From: Devosia neptuniae
GTDB lineage: Bacteria; Pseudomonadota; Alphaproteobacteria; Rhizobiales; Devosiaceae
DNA length: 64,000 nucleotides
Direction: 5' to 3'
Assembly: GCF_025452235.1 (NCBI RefSeq)
Contig: NZ_CP104965.1
Coordinates: forward strand, 1,178,001 to 1,242,000
Made by a program: the position numbers and the translations under genes
Notes under the pieces: model-generated
Seen by the model: only the letters and a program-made list of their open reading frames with translations
Database searches by the model: none
Told to the model about the DNA's origin: nothing
Part shown: piece by piece, positions 47,121-56,040 of the stretch
Numbering within the stretch: position 1 is the first letter of the stretch
Layout of the letters: each line of letters starts with the position of its first letter

Positions 47121-47124
47121 GGGC

Positions 47125-48015
47125 CTAGCGTTTCATACCGGTGGTGGCGATGCCTTCGATGAGCAGTCGCTGGAAGAAGAGGAAGAACAGGAAGATCGGC
47201 ACAAGGGAGAGCGCCGACATGGCGAACAGGCCCCCGTAATCGCTTTCCCCGGTCGAGTCGGTGAAGGTGCGCAGACCCAGCATGACCGTATATTGGCGCA
47301 TTTCGCCCAGATAGATCAGCGGCCCGAAGAAATCGTCCCAGGTCCAGATGAAGGTGAAGATGGCGGCAGTCGCCAAAACCGGCATGGAGAGCGGGATGAT
47401 GATGCGCCAATAGATGCGCCAGGGCGAGCAGCCGTCCATCTGTGCCGCCTCATCCAGCTCCTTTGGCAGGCCGCGGAAGAACTGCACCATGAGGAAGATG
47501 AAGAAGCCGTCGGCCGCCAGGAATTTGGGCACGACCAGCGGCAGGAAGGTGTTCACCCAGCCAAGCTGGCGGAACAGCACATATTGGGGGATGAGCGTCA
47601 CCTGATAGGGCAGCATCAGGGTCATCAGCATCATGGCGAACCAGAAGTTCTTGTATTTGAAATCCAGCCGCGCAAAGGCGAAGGCCGCCATGGAACAGGC
47701 CAGCACATTGCCGATCACCGACAGGCCCGAAATGATGAAGCTGTTGAGATAGAAGGTGCCAAAGCCGGTGCGCAAGCCATTCCAGCCGCGGAAATAGGCA
47801 TCCAGACTCCAGGACGACGGCCAGATGCTGGCCGAGGTGAAGATCTCGTTTTCCGGCCGGAACGAGGCGGCCAGCAGCCAGAGCAGCGGATAGAGCATCA
47901 GGATGGATGCGCCGATCAGCAGGACATGCACGATGATCGAGGTGGTGCGGCGGCGCAGCGGCGAGGGCATGCCCTCGGTCACCACGGTCAATTTGGCGGG
48001 GGCATTAATCGTCAT
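47125..48015 (-). CDS. Carbohydrate ABC transporter permease (MalG type)
   Basis: 296 codons with about six membrane helices. The EAA loop reads LPKELDEAAQMDGCSPWRIYWRIIIPLSMPV, which docks to the ATPase. The N-terminus TTSIIVHVLLIGASILMLYPLLWLLAASFR is typical of the MalG group. Its start overlaps the MalF-type gene by 11 bases. Confidence 0.94.
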   Translation of the reverse strand: MTINAPAKLTVVTEGMPSPLRRRTTSIIVHVLLIGASILMLYPLLWLLAASFRPENEIFTSASIWPSSWSLDAYFRGWNGLRTGFGTFYLNSFIISGLSVIGNVLACSMAAFAFARLDFKYKNFWFAMMLMTLMLPYQVTLIPQYVLFRQLGWVNTFLPLVVPKFLAADGFFIFLMVQFFRGLPKELDEAAQMDGCSPWRIYWRIIIPLSMPVLATAAIFTFIWTWDDFFGPLIYLGEMRQYTVMLGLRTFTDSTGESDYGGLFAMSALSLVPIFLFFLFFQRLLIEGIATTGMKR

Positions 48016-48946
48016 AGTGCACCCAGTATTTGGAGGTGAGGAAGGAGAACGCCGTGAACAGCCCGACCAGCGCCAGCAGCACCCAGGCCAATGCCGAGGC
48101 ATAGCCCATGCGGAAGAAGCCGAAGGCCTCCTGGTAGAGATAGAGCGTGTAGAACAGCGTCGAATTGATCGGATTGCCGGTGCCGCCCGAGATGATGAAG
48201 GCGGGGGTGAAGCTCTTGAACGCCTCGATGGTCTGGATGATGGCGTTGAAGAACACCACCGGGGTCAGCAGCGGCAGCGTGATCTTGACGAATTGCCGCC
48301 ATTTGCTGGCGCCATCAAGGCTCGCCGCCTCATACATGTCCTGCGGAATCTGGCGCAGGCCGGCGAGGAAAATGATCATCGGCGAGCCGAACTGCCAGAT
48401 GGAGAGGATAATCAGCGTCCACAGCGAATAATTGGGATTGGAAATCCAGCTGGGGCCGATAATGCCGAACATGGCGAGGAGCTTGTTGACCAGGCCGTCG
48501 CCGGCAAAGATCTGCCGCCACAGGATGGCGATGGCCACCGAAGCGCCGAGCAGGCTCGGTAAATAGAACAAAGCCCGATACATGGGCAGGCCCTTGATGC
48601 CGCGATTGAGCAGCATGGCCACGGCCAAAGCAAAGGCCAGCTTGAGCGGCACCGAAAAGACCACGAAGAACAAGGTCACCCGCATCGAGGCCGAGAATTT
48701 GGGATCGGCGGTGAACATGCGGATGTAATTGTTGGCGCCCACCCATTGGGGCGCCTGCAACAGGTCGAAATTGGTGAAGCTGAGATAGAATGAGGTGATC
48801 ATCGGCCCGATGGTGAGGCCGAAAAAGCCGATGAACCAGGGCAAGAGGAACAGATAGCCGGGCGCATCATTCTGCCAGATGCGCGACCAGACCGAGGGGC
48901 GCTGCGCCTGCCCGGCCGGTGTAGCGATTGCTGTTTGAACCGCCAT
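48005..48946 (-). CDS. Carbohydrate ABC transporter permease (MalF type)
   Basis: 313 codons. Membrane helices include YLFLLPWFIGFFGLTIGPMI and LFFVVFSVPLKLAFALAVAM. The EAA loop is IPQDMYEAASLDGASKWRQFVKITLPLLTPV. It lies 2 bp after the stop of the adjacent binding-protein gene, and pairs with the MalG-type permease. Confidence 0.94.
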   Translation of the reverse strand: MAVQTAIATPAGQAQRPSVWSRIWQNDAPGYLFLLPWFIGFFGLTIGPMITSFYLSFTNFDLLQAPQWVGANNYIRMFTADPKFSASMRVTLFFVVFSVPLKLAFALAVAMLLNRGIKGLPMYRALFYLPSLLGASVAIAILWRQIFAGDGLVNKLLAMFGIIGPSWISNPNYSLWTLIILSIWQFGSPMIIFLAGLRQIPQDMYEAASLDGASKWRQFVKITLPLLTPVVFFNAIIQTIEAFKSFTPAFIISGGTGNPINSTLFYTLYLYQEAFGFFRMGYASALAWVLLALVGLFTAFSFLTSKYWVHYDD

Positions 48947-48948
48947 GA

Positions 48949-50238
48949 TCAGGCTGCCCGCGCTAGGGTGGCGACGACTTCGTCGAAAAAGGCGGGGCCG
49001 GCGTCTTCAGGCGATTGCATGCCGAAACCCACTTCCTGGCTCTTGGTCTTGAGCGCCACTTCGATTTCGCCGGCGGCTGCCGGCGGGGTCGGCGGCACGG
49101 GGCCGGCAATGGCGCCCAATTGGTCGATATAGCGTACCGCCTGCTGGCTGCGTTCGTCCAGCGATGGCGCCAGCGCCGCCCGCATGGCGGAGGACGCCGG
49201 CACGCCGCGCTCGACGCCGAGCAGGGCTGCGGCCTCGGGCGAATTGACGAAGAAATTGATGAATTCCACCGCCTGTTCGGGCGCCGCCGAGCCAGCCGAA
49301 ATGGCAAAATATTGCGAGGAATTGCGATAATGCCCACCGGTCGAGCCGGTCGTGGTCGCCGGATAGATGGCAATCCCCAGTGGATCGGGCACCAGCGTCT
49401 GATAGGCAACGAGCTGGTTGGAAGTGGTGAAATTCATCGCCGCCTTGCCGCGCACGAGAGGCGAGGTTTCGAGCTTGCCCACATCGATGGCCTGCTCGTC
49501 GGGGCTGACAATGGCGCGCGCCTCGCGCAGTTCGGCCCAAAGCTTGAACCAGGCGGTCACGTCTTCGGCGGCAAAGGCCGGCTGGCCTTCGGCGGTATAG
49601 AGCGCCTTGCCCTGCTGGCGCAGCCAGTTCTCGAACAATAGCTCGATGCCGCTGCCATCGGGCGCCAGGGCCACAGCGCCGCCGGTGCTTTCGGCAAAGG
49701 CCGCGCCCTTGGTCTTGAGGTCGTCATAGGTCCAGCCCATGGGATCGATCTCGATCCCCGCATCGGCCAGCGCCTTGGCATTGTAGACGGCAGCGCCCGC
49801 AGCAACGCCCAGGCTAATGCCGATCAGCTTGCCGTCAATGGTGCCGTTATGCAGCTGGTCTTCGTCGATCGAAGCGATATCGAGCCCGGCGCCGACATAT
49901 TGGTCGAGCGGGGCCAGGGTGCCGCGACGGGCATATTCCCCGATATAGCGGTAATCCATCTGCATGATGTCGGGGGCATTGCCGCCCGCGGTCTGGGTGG
50001 CGAGCTTGGGCCAATAATCGGCCCAGCCGAGGAATTCGCCTTCGATGGCAAGGCCGGGATGCTCCCCGGTATAAAGATCGGTCACCCCATAGGTGCGGTC
50101 GGCGCGGGCCTGGCTACCCCAGAACACCAGCCGGAGCCGGGTATCCTGGGCAAAGGCGGGCAGTCCGCCCAGACCGCTTGCCGCCACAAGGGCCGAACCG
50201 GCCAAGAGAAATTGCCGTCTGTTGGCGACCGATACCAT
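48949..50238 (-). CDS. Sugar ABC transporter substrate-binding protein 1
   Basis: 429 codons. The signal region SVANRRQFLLAGSALVAASG has a twin-arginine-like NRRQF; cleavage is probably near PAFAQD. The mature part has RLRLVFWGSQARADRTYGVTDLY, WADYWPKLATQTAGGNAPDIMQMDYRYI and DGKLIGISLGVAAGAAVYN, typical of family 1 (COG1653) binding proteins. It is a paralogue of the next gene. Start at 50238 with GGAG 8 bases upstream; the frame is open to 50277. Confidence 0.92.
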   Translation of the reverse strand: MVSVANRRQFLLAGSALVAASGLGGLPAFAQDTRLRLVFWGSQARADRTYGVTDLYTGEHPGLAIEGEFLGWADYWPKLATQTAGGNAPDIMQMDYRYIGEYARRGTLAPLDQYVGAGLDIASIDEDQLHNGTIDGKLIGISLGVAAGAAVYNAKALADAGIEIDPMGWTYDDLKTKGAAFAESTGGAVALAPDGSGIELLFENWLRQQGKALYTAEGQPAFAAEDVTAWFKLWAELREARAIVSPDEQAIDVGKLETSPLVRGKAAMNFTTSNQLVAYQTLVPDPLGIAIYPATTTGSTGGHYRNSSQYFAISAGSAAPEQAVEFINFFVNSPEAAALLGVERGVPASSAMRAALAPSLDERSQQAVRYIDQLGAIAGPVPPTPPAAAGEIEVALKTKSQEVGFGMQSPEDAGPAFFDEVVATLARAA

Positions 50239-50257
50239 GCTGAAACTCCATAGGCTT

Positions 50258-50290
50258 ATAAAAATGCCGCGCGCCAAACTGGCGCGCGGC
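50258..50290 (-). terminator. Intrinsic terminator/attenuator between the two binding-protein genes
   Basis: A perfect 11-bp stem GCCGCGCGCCA (50266-50276) / TGGCGCGCGGC (50280-50290) with the 3-base loop AAC. On the minus strand it is followed by ATTTTTAT. It should make the first binding protein more abundant than the downstream products. A TATAAG sequence right after it could restart transcription. Confidence 0.85.
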
Positions 50291-50301
50291 GAAACCGGTT
50301 A

Positions 50302-51594
50302 TCAGGACCGGCTGAGAATGGCGTTGGCGCCGCTGATCAGCTCAGGGCCAGCCTGCTCGGGCGTCTTGGCGCCAAAGCCGACTTCCTGGCCCAGGGTGCG
50401 GATCAGCGAAGCGTCGATTTCACCAGCCGAAGCCGGCGGGGGTGGCGGCAGCGGGCCAAGCAGGTCGCCCAGATTGGCCACGAAGTTCAGGGCCAGCTGG
50501 TTCTGCTCGTCCAGCGTCGGCGCCACGACATCACGGGTTGCCGCAATGCAGGGAATGCCGCGCTCGACGCCCAGCAGCTTGGCAGCTTCGGGGTCATTGA
50601 CGAAATAGCTGAGGAAAGCGGAAGCCGCTTCCTTGTTGGCCGAGCTGCCGGAAACCGAGAAGAACATGGACGGCTTGCGGTAGTGACCGCCGCCGACGCC
50701 AGCCGCGATACGCGGATAGCCGTTCATGCCCAGCTTGTCTTTCATGATGGCCTGGAAGCCGACCAGCTGGTTGGAGTTGGACGGCATGATGGCCGCCTTG
50801 CCCAGCACCAGCATGGTGGTTTCCACTGCGCCGGTATCGATGGCCTGGTCTTCTGCCGAGACGCAGACGCCGGCATCGCGCAGCTTGTTCCACAGCGTAT
50901 ACCATTCAATGGCGTCGGCTTCCTCGAAACCAAGCTTGCCATCGGCGGTGTAGAGGGCCTTGCCGCGCTGGCGCAGCCAGTTATCGAGCATGGGCTCGGA
51001 ATAGGAACCGTCGGCAATCACCTTCATGCCGCCACGGATATTGGCCGATTTGAAGGCCTCGCCCATGGTCATCAGGTCGTCATAGGTCCAGGCATTGGTC
51101 GGCACTTCCACGCCGGCTTCTTCGAAGGCCACGGTATTGACCAGAGCGGCCACCGAATTGGCGCCCAGCGAAATGCCGTAGAGCTTGCCATCGACCTTGC
51201 CGCCTTCGAGCTGGTCTTCGTCAAAGCCGTCCAGCTTCAGCGCGCCGCCGACAAATTCGTCGAGCGGGGCGATGGCGTTGCGCTTGGCATATTCAACGAT
51301 GTAGCGATAATCCATCTGGATGATATCGGGCGCATTGCCGCCGGCGGTCTGGGTGGCCAGCTTGGGCCAGTAATCGTTCCAGGCCAGGAATTCGCCTTCA
51401 ATCGTGGTGCCGGGATTGGCCGCCTCATAAAGGTCGGTCACCCCATAGGTGCGGTCGGCGCGGGCCTGGCCGCCCCAGAAGGTCAGGCGCAGATTGGCCG
51501 CCTGGGCCCAGGCCGGCATTACGCCGACGGCGCCAGCTGCGACCAGTGCGGAGCTGCCGAGCAGAAACTGCCGTCTATCGAATCGAAGTGTCAT
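50302..51594 (-). CDS. Sugar ABC transporter substrate-binding protein 2 (first gene of operon)
   Basis: 430 codons. Signal region LRFDRRQFLLGSSALVAAGAVG with a DRRQF twin-arginine-like motif; cleavage is near PAWAQA. The mature part NLRLTFWGGQARADRTYGVTDLYEAANPG and WNDYWPKLATQTAGGNAPDIIQMDYRYI closely parallels paralogue 1. GGGAGG precedes the start at 51594. It is promoter-proximal, followed by a terminator, so it is probably the main binding protein. Confidence 0.93.
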   Translation of the reverse strand: MTLRFDRRQFLLGSSALVAAGAVGVMPAWAQAANLRLTFWGGQARADRTYGVTDLYEAANPGTTIEGEFLAWNDYWPKLATQTAGGNAPDIIQMDYRYIVEYAKRNAIAPLDEFVGGALKLDGFDEDQLEGGKVDGKLYGISLGANSVAALVNTVAFEEAGVEVPTNAWTYDDLMTMGEAFKSANIRGGMKVIADGSYSEPMLDNWLRQRGKALYTADGKLGFEEADAIEWYTLWNKLRDAGVCVSAEDQAIDTGAVETTMLVLGKAAIMPSNSNQLVGFQAIMKDKLGMNGYPRIAAGVGGGHYRKPSMFFSVSGSSANKEAASAFLSYFVNDPEAAKLLGVERGIPCIAATRDVVAPTLDEQNQLALNFVANLGDLLGPLPPPPPASAGEIDASLIRTLGQEVGFGAKTPEQAGPELISGANAILSRS

Positions 51595-51641
51595 GTTTTT
51601 TCCTCCCATGATGCAGATATCGCCCGGCCTGCGGGCGAAAC

Positions 51642-51653
51642 GTCGCTAGCGAC
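51642..51653. promoter_or_regulatory. Perfect 12-bp palindrome GTCGCTAGCGAC in the operon leader
   Basis: It lies 48 bases upstream of the binding-protein 2 start; a half copy GTCGCTA follows at 51660-51666. It could bind a second regulator or be a leader hairpin. Confidence 0.4.
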
Positions 51654-51667
51654 CTCCCCGTCGCTAA

Positions 51668-51683
51668 ATAACCAACTAGTTAC
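51668..51683. promoter_or_regulatory. TetR-type operator candidate before the minus-strand operon
   Basis: ATAACC-AACT-AGTTAC matches the perfect dyad GTAACT-AAAC-AGTTAC at 52679 in the right half and in TAAC of the left half. A TTGACT -35 candidate for the minus strand is at 51708-51713, so the site lies around the -10/start region. Confidence 0.6.
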
Positions 51684-51848
51684 AACACTGTGTCAGTCTC
51701 GGTCCGAAGTCAAGTCACACCGCGCCGTTCTTGTATGGAAGAATAAAGCGGATGAAAGGTCAAGGAAATAGCGCATTTGCGCAATGTTTCGTGAGCCGGC
51801 CGCCGCCGCTACGGCAAATAATTTGCGGGAATTTGCGGCCGCTTCGGG

Positions 51849-52511
51849 TCAGCTGGGTTGGGTGCGCAGATAGTCGAGCACCATCTGCACGGCCTGCGCT
51901 TCGCGCTCCTGCAGCATGGCCACCCCGCCCAGGTCGCGGGCGAAGATCACCGACAGCGTCGCCATGTTCGACACATAGAAAAAACCCAGCGCTGCGATAG
52001 AGATATAGAGCTGCACCGCATCCACATCGCGGCGGAAAATCCCCGCCTCGGCGCCGCGCTGCAGGATGGTGGTGATCTGCCCGACCAAGGGGGAATGCAG
52101 CGCCTGAATATCCGGCAAAGTCTTGAGAAACCGGGCATTCTCGATATTTTCCGTGCCCAGTAGGCGCGGAAACCAAGGGTTGGCGAGGAAATGGCGGAAG
52201 GTGAACCGCACCAGTCGGTCCATGGCGTCGACCGGCCCGAATTGGTCCAGGCTCAGCGCCCGTTCGCCGCGCCGGATCTCCTGATAGGCGTCGAGCAACA
52301 CCGCCCGGTAGAGATCTTCCTTGTTGCCGAAATAATGGTAGAGCAGCCGCTTATTGGCCCCGGCCCGCTCGGCAATGGCATCGACCCGCGCACCCTCAAA
52401 GCCGCGCTCGGCAAATTCGGCGCGCCCCGCGACCAGGATATCGGCCTTGGTCTTGCTCGAATTGCGCGCCCGCTTGGCTGGCGGCGCCGGCTGTGTCAGC
52501 CGCTGATCCAT
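51849..52511 (-). CDS. TetR-family transcriptional regulator
   Basis: 220 codons. The helix-turn-helix is in SKTKADILVAGRAEFAERGFEGARVDAIAERAGANKRLLYHYFGNKEDLYRAVL, with the TetR hallmark LLYHYFGNKEDLY. The C-terminal ligand domain includes FTFRHFLANPWFPRLLGTENIEN. The start MDQRLTQPAPPAKR at 52511 has GAGG upstream; the open frame to 52646 is not favoured. It lies between two sugar operons that share a dyad, so it is probably their repressor. Confidence 0.92.
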   Translation of the reverse strand: MDQRLTQPAPPAKRARNSSKTKADILVAGRAEFAERGFEGARVDAIAERAGANKRLLYHYFGNKEDLYRAVLLDAYQEIRRGERALSLDQFGPVDAMDRLVRFTFRHFLANPWFPRLLGTENIENARFLKTLPDIQALHSPLVGQITTILQRGAEAGIFRRDVDAVQLYISIAALGFFYVSNMATLSVIFARDLGGVAMLQEREAQAVQMVLDYLRTQPS

Positions 52512-52647
52512 GGAGCCTCGCTGTGTGAACGGACCGGTTACCCCGGCTGGCCTTGCTCTCATCAGATAGCAGCGCCAGCGCCTGGGGTAAAGGCCGGGCC
52601 CAGCGGCCCATACCGCGGATACAGCTTCGCAATCGCATAATGCCATC

Positions 52648-52694
52648 TTGACGGCATGCCAGCGCCCCGTGTACCTAAGTAACTAAACAGTTAC
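52648..52694 (+). promoter_or_regulatory. Promoter and TetR-type operator of the plus-strand operon
   Basis: TTGACG (52648-52653) is a -35 candidate, with a weak -10 (GTACCT/TACCTA, about 52671-52677). A perfect dyad GTAACT-AAAC-AGTTAC lies at 52679-52694, at the expected transcript start. It is 29 bases before the gene at 52724. Confidence 0.65.
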
Positions 52695-52723
52695 ACAGAA
52701 TGCCTGATTGGGAGGATTTTCGG

Positions 52724-53875
52724 ATGGCGGAACAACGGCTTGGACTGATCATGCACGGCGTGACCGGCCGCATGGGGTATAATCAGCACCTGGTGCGCTC
52801 GATCCTTGCCATTCGCGACCAGGGCGGCATTGCGCTGTCCAATGGCGACCGGCTGATTGTCGACCCCATCATTGTTGGCCGCGATGCCGACAAGATCGAG
52901 CGGCTGGCCAAAAAGCACAATATCGCCCGCTGGAGCAGCGATCTCGACGCAGCCCTGGCCAACCCCGAAGACAGTGTCTTCTTTGACGCCGGCACCACGC
53001 TGATGCGCGCCAGCCTGATCGAAAAGGCCCTGGCCGCCGGCAAGCACGTCTATTGCGAAAAGCCGACCAGCGATTCCCTCGACATCGCCGTCAACCTCGC
53101 CAAGACCGCCCGCGCCTCCGGCCTCAAGCATGGCGTGGTGCAGGACAAGCTGTTTTTGCCTGGCCTAATGAAGCTCAAGATGCTCCGGGATTCCGGGTTC
53201 TTCGGCGACATTCTCTCGGTGCGCGGCGAGTTCGGCTATTGGGTGTTCGAGGGCGATTGGCAGCCCGCCCAGCGCCCGAGCTGGAATTACCGCAAGGCCG
53301 ATGGCGGCGGCATCATCCTCGATATGCTGTGCCACTGGCGCTATGTGCTCGATAATCTGTTCGGCGAGGTCAAGGCCGTCTCGTGCCTGGGCGCCACGCA
53401 TATTCCCGAACGCGTCGACGAGAAGGGCAATCGCTACAAGGCCGATACCGATGACGCAGCCTATGCCACGTTCGAACTCGAAGGCGGGGTGATCGCCCAG
53501 ATCAATTCGAGCTGGACCACCCGCGTCCGCCGCGATGATCTCGTCACCTTCCATGTCGATGGCACGCATGGCTCGGCTGTGGCGGGCCTTCACAAATGCT
53601 GGAGCCAGCATCGCGTCAACACGCCCAAGCCGGTGTGGAATCCCGACCAACCCCAGACCATGAACTTCTTCAACGATTGGGAAGAAGTGCCGGACAATTG
53701 GCCGGCCCAGAATGGCTTCAAGGCGCAGTGGGAAATGTTCCTCCGCCATGTCGCCGAAGACGCGCCATGGGACTATGGCCTCGAAGCCGGCGCCAAGGGC
53801 GTACAGCTGGCCGAACTGGGCCTCAAAAGCTGGGCCGAACGCCGCTGGCTCGACGTGCCGAAGCTGGAATTCTAA
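52724..53875 (+). CDS. Gfo/Idh/MocA-family oxidoreductase 3
   Basis: 383 codons. The Rossmann half reads LGLIMHGVTGRMGYNQHLVRSI, GRDADKIERLAKKHNI and KHVYCEKPTSDSLDIAV. The second half has SWNYRKADGGGIILDMLCHWRYVLDNLFGE with the catalytic-type His, and RVRRDDLVTFHVDGTHGSA. GGGAGGA seven bases upstream of ATG 52724 decides the start over ATG 52700. First gene of a three-gene operon with DUF993 and a TIM-barrel enzyme. Confidence 0.9.
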   Translation: MAEQRLGLIMHGVTGRMGYNQHLVRSILAIRDQGGIALSNGDRLIVDPIIVGRDADKIERLAKKHNIARWSSDLDAALANPEDSVFFDAGTTLMRASLIEKALAAGKHVYCEKPTSDSLDIAVNLAKTARASGLKHGVVQDKLFLPGLMKLKMLRDSGFFGDILSVRGEFGYWVFEGDWQPAQRPSWNYRKADGGGIILDMLCHWRYVLDNLFGEVKAVSCLGATHIPERVDEKGNRYKADTDDAAYATFELEGGVIAQINSSWTTRVRRDDLVTFHVDGTHGSAVAGLHKCWSQHRVNTPKPVWNPDQPQTMNFFNDWEEVPDNWPAQNGFKAQWEMFLRHVAEDAPWDYGLEAGAKGVQLAELGLKSWAERRWLDVPKLEF

Positions 53876-53915
53876 GAGGGGCCAAAGGCCCCCTCACCCG
53901 GCCCCTCCCCACCCC

Positions 53916-54020
53916 CGATGTCATTCCGGCGTAGGCCGGAATCCATGCTGAAGACCAGCAGCGACATCGAATGCTGGGAGGGAACACAGCATGGACCCCG
54001 GCCTGCGCCGGGGTGACACC
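53916..54020. repeat. Intergenic inverted repeat, family B, within an operon
   Basis: GATGTCATTCCGGCGTAGGC at the left and CCCGGCCTGCGCCGGGGTGAC at the right; CCATGCTGAAGA and CACAGCATGGA pair inside. It splits the oxidoreductase gene from the DUF993 gene and could process or attenuate the transcript. Confidence 0.8.
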
Positions 54021-54046
54021 GCGTTTGTTGAGGCTTTGAGGAAAAT

Positions 54047-55216
54047 ATGACCAGCATCAACCTGCCCAATCCAGACCGTTCCATCACGCCTTACACGCTC
54101 ACCGGAGAGCCCATCCCCTTCGTCAAGCACAAGGCATCCGACTTCAATCGCATCGCCTATGCCGCCGCCCATGTGGTGGCCGATCCGCTGGCGAACAACG
54201 ATCCCTGGCTGACCCCGGCGATCGATTGGGACACCACCCTCAAATTCCGCCATCGCCTCTGGGACCTCGGTCTCGGCGTCGCCGAAGCCATGGACACCGC
54301 CCAGCGCGGCATGGGCCTGACCTGGACGGACGCGCAGGAACTGATCCGCCGCGCCCAGGCCGAAGCCCGCACGCGCGACGACGCACTCATCGCCTATGGC
54401 GCGGGCACCGACCATCTCGCGCCCGGCCCCGATGTCACCATCGACCAAATTATCGCCGCCTATGAAGAACAGGTCGGCTTTGTCGAAGCCGAAGGCGGCC
54501 GCGTCATCCTGATGGCGAGCCGCGCGCTGGCCGCCGCGGCCAAGTCACCCGACGATTACGCCAAAGTCTATAGCCGCATTCTGAGCCAGGTGAAGCAGCC
54601 GGTGATCATGCATTGGCTGGGCGAAATGTTCGATCCGGCCTTGGCCGGCTATTGGGGCAATGTCGACCATGACGGCGCCATGGATGTCTGTCTGGACGTG
54701 ATCGCCGCCAATGCATCCAAGGTCGACGGCATCAAGATTTCGCTGCTCTCGGCAGAAAAAGAAATCGCCATGCGCCGCCGCCTGCCCGCTTCGGTCAAAA
54801 TGTATACCGGCGACGATTTCAACTATGCCGAACTGATTGCCGGCGACGATGCTGGCTATTCCCACGCCCTGCTCGGCATTTTCGACGCCATCGCTCCCGC
54901 CGCCTCGGCGGGCCTCGCAGCGCTCGGCCGTGGCAATACCAATGAATTCTTTGACCTGCTCGAACCCACCGTGCCGCTCAGCCGGCATATCTTTGCCGCC
55001 CCCACCCGCTTCTACAAAACCGGCGTGGTCTTCCTCGCCTATCTCAATGGGCTGCAGGACCATTTCCAGATGATCGGCGGGCAGCAATCGACCCGCTCCG
55101 TCCAGCATCTAAGTGAGCTGTTCCGCCTCGCCGACAAGGCGCGGGTTTTGAGTGACCCGGAATTGGCCGTAAAGCGCATGACTGCGGTGCTCAACGTTAA
55201 CAGTGTGTTAGCATAA
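54047..55216 (+). CDS. DUF993 family protein (aldolase-like)
   Basis: 389 codons. DUF993 proteins are related to the dihydrodipicolinate synthase/aldolase TIM-barrel group. Visible blocks are HKASDFNRIAYAAAHVVADPL, LKFRHRLWDLGLGVAEAMDTAQRG, VIMHWLGEMFDPALAGYWG and DGIKISLLSAEKEIAMRR, where the Lys in GIKIS is at the place of the Schiff-base Lys of the superfamily. The substrate is unknown. Its stop overlaps the next ATG (TAATG). Confidence 0.88.
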   Translation: MTSINLPNPDRSITPYTLTGEPIPFVKHKASDFNRIAYAAAHVVADPLANNDPWLTPAIDWDTTLKFRHRLWDLGLGVAEAMDTAQRGMGLTWTDAQELIRRAQAEARTRDDALIAYGAGTDHLAPGPDVTIDQIIAAYEEQVGFVEAEGGRVILMASRALAAAAKSPDDYAKVYSRILSQVKQPVIMHWLGEMFDPALAGYWGNVDHDGAMDVCLDVIAANASKVDGIKISLLSAEKEIAMRRRLPASVKMYTGDDFNYAELIAGDDAGYSHALLGIFDAIAPAASAGLAALGRGNTNEFFDLLEPTVPLSRHIFAAPTRFYKTGVVFLAYLNGLQDHFQMIGGQQSTRSVQHLSELFRLADKARVLSDPELAVKRMTAVLNVNSVLA

Positions 55217-56040
55217 TGACCCAGCGTGCTATCTCTTTGAACCTGGCCACCACCCGCCAGGTCTGGGGCTTCGAGGAAGCCGTGGACGGGTGCCTCAAGG
55301 CCGGAATCACCGCCATTTCCCCCTGGCGCGACCAGATCGCCGCCATTGGTCTGGACGAAGCCGCCCGCATCGTTCGCGACAACAAGATCCAGGTCACCGG
55401 CGTCTGCCGCGGCGGCATGTTCCCCGCTGAAACCGCCGCCGGACGGCAGGCCAATATCGATGATAATCTGCGCGCCATTGACGAAGCCGCGGCGCTCAAT
55501 GCCGATTGCCTCGTGCTGGTCGTCGGCGGATTGCCGGGGAGTTCCAAGGACTTAGTGGGCGCCCGCCAGATGGTCAGCGACGGCATCGCCGCCATGCTGC
55601 CCCATGCCAAAGCCTCGGGCGTCAAGATCGCCATCGAGCCGCTGCACCCCATGTATGCCGCCGACCGCGCCTGCGTGAACACCATCGATCAGGCGCTCGA
55701 TATCTGCGAGACGCTGGGCGAAACCGTCGGCGTCGCCATCGACGTCTATCACGTCTGGTGGGACCCAAGGCTGGCCCAGGCCATTGCCCGCGCCGGCCGG
55801 ATGAACCGGATTTTTGCCCACCATATCTGCGATTGGTTGGTGCCCACCAAGGACATGCTGCTCGATCGCGGCATGATGGGTGATGGCGTCATCGACCTGC
55901 CCGGCATCCGCCAAATGATTGAAGATGCCGGGTTTTTTGGGCCGCAGGAAGTGGAAATCTTCTCCGCCGATAATTGGTGGAAGCGCCCCGGCGACGAGGT
56001 CCTCGCCGTGATCAAGGACCGCGTCGCTACCGTCTGCTAG
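55216..56040 (+). CDS. Sugar phosphate isomerase/epimerase-type TIM-barrel enzyme
   Basis: 274 codons. AP-endonuclease-2 fold: ISLNLATTRQVWGFEEAVDGC at the start, metal-ligand strands VKIAIEPLHPMY (Glu), VGVAIDVYHVWWDP (Asp and His), FAHHICDW and VEIFSADNWW (Glu). Such enzymes isomerise sugars or, in 3-keto-sugar pathways, carry out eliminations. It is translationally coupled to the DUF993 gene. It ends in a 4-base overlap with the convergent secreted-protein gene. Confidence 0.9.
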   Translation: MTQRAISLNLATTRQVWGFEEAVDGCLKAGITAISPWRDQIAAIGLDEAARIVRDNKIQVTGVCRGGMFPAETAAGRQANIDDNLRAIDEAAALNADCLVLVVGGLPGSSKDLVGARQMVSDGIAAMLPHAKASGVKIAIEPLHPMYAADRACVNTIDQALDICETLGETVGVAIDVYHVWWDPRLAQAIARAGRMNRIFAHHICDWLVPTKDMLLDRGMMGDGVIDLPGIRQMIEDAGFFGPQEVEIFSADNWWKRPGDEVLAVIKDRVATVC

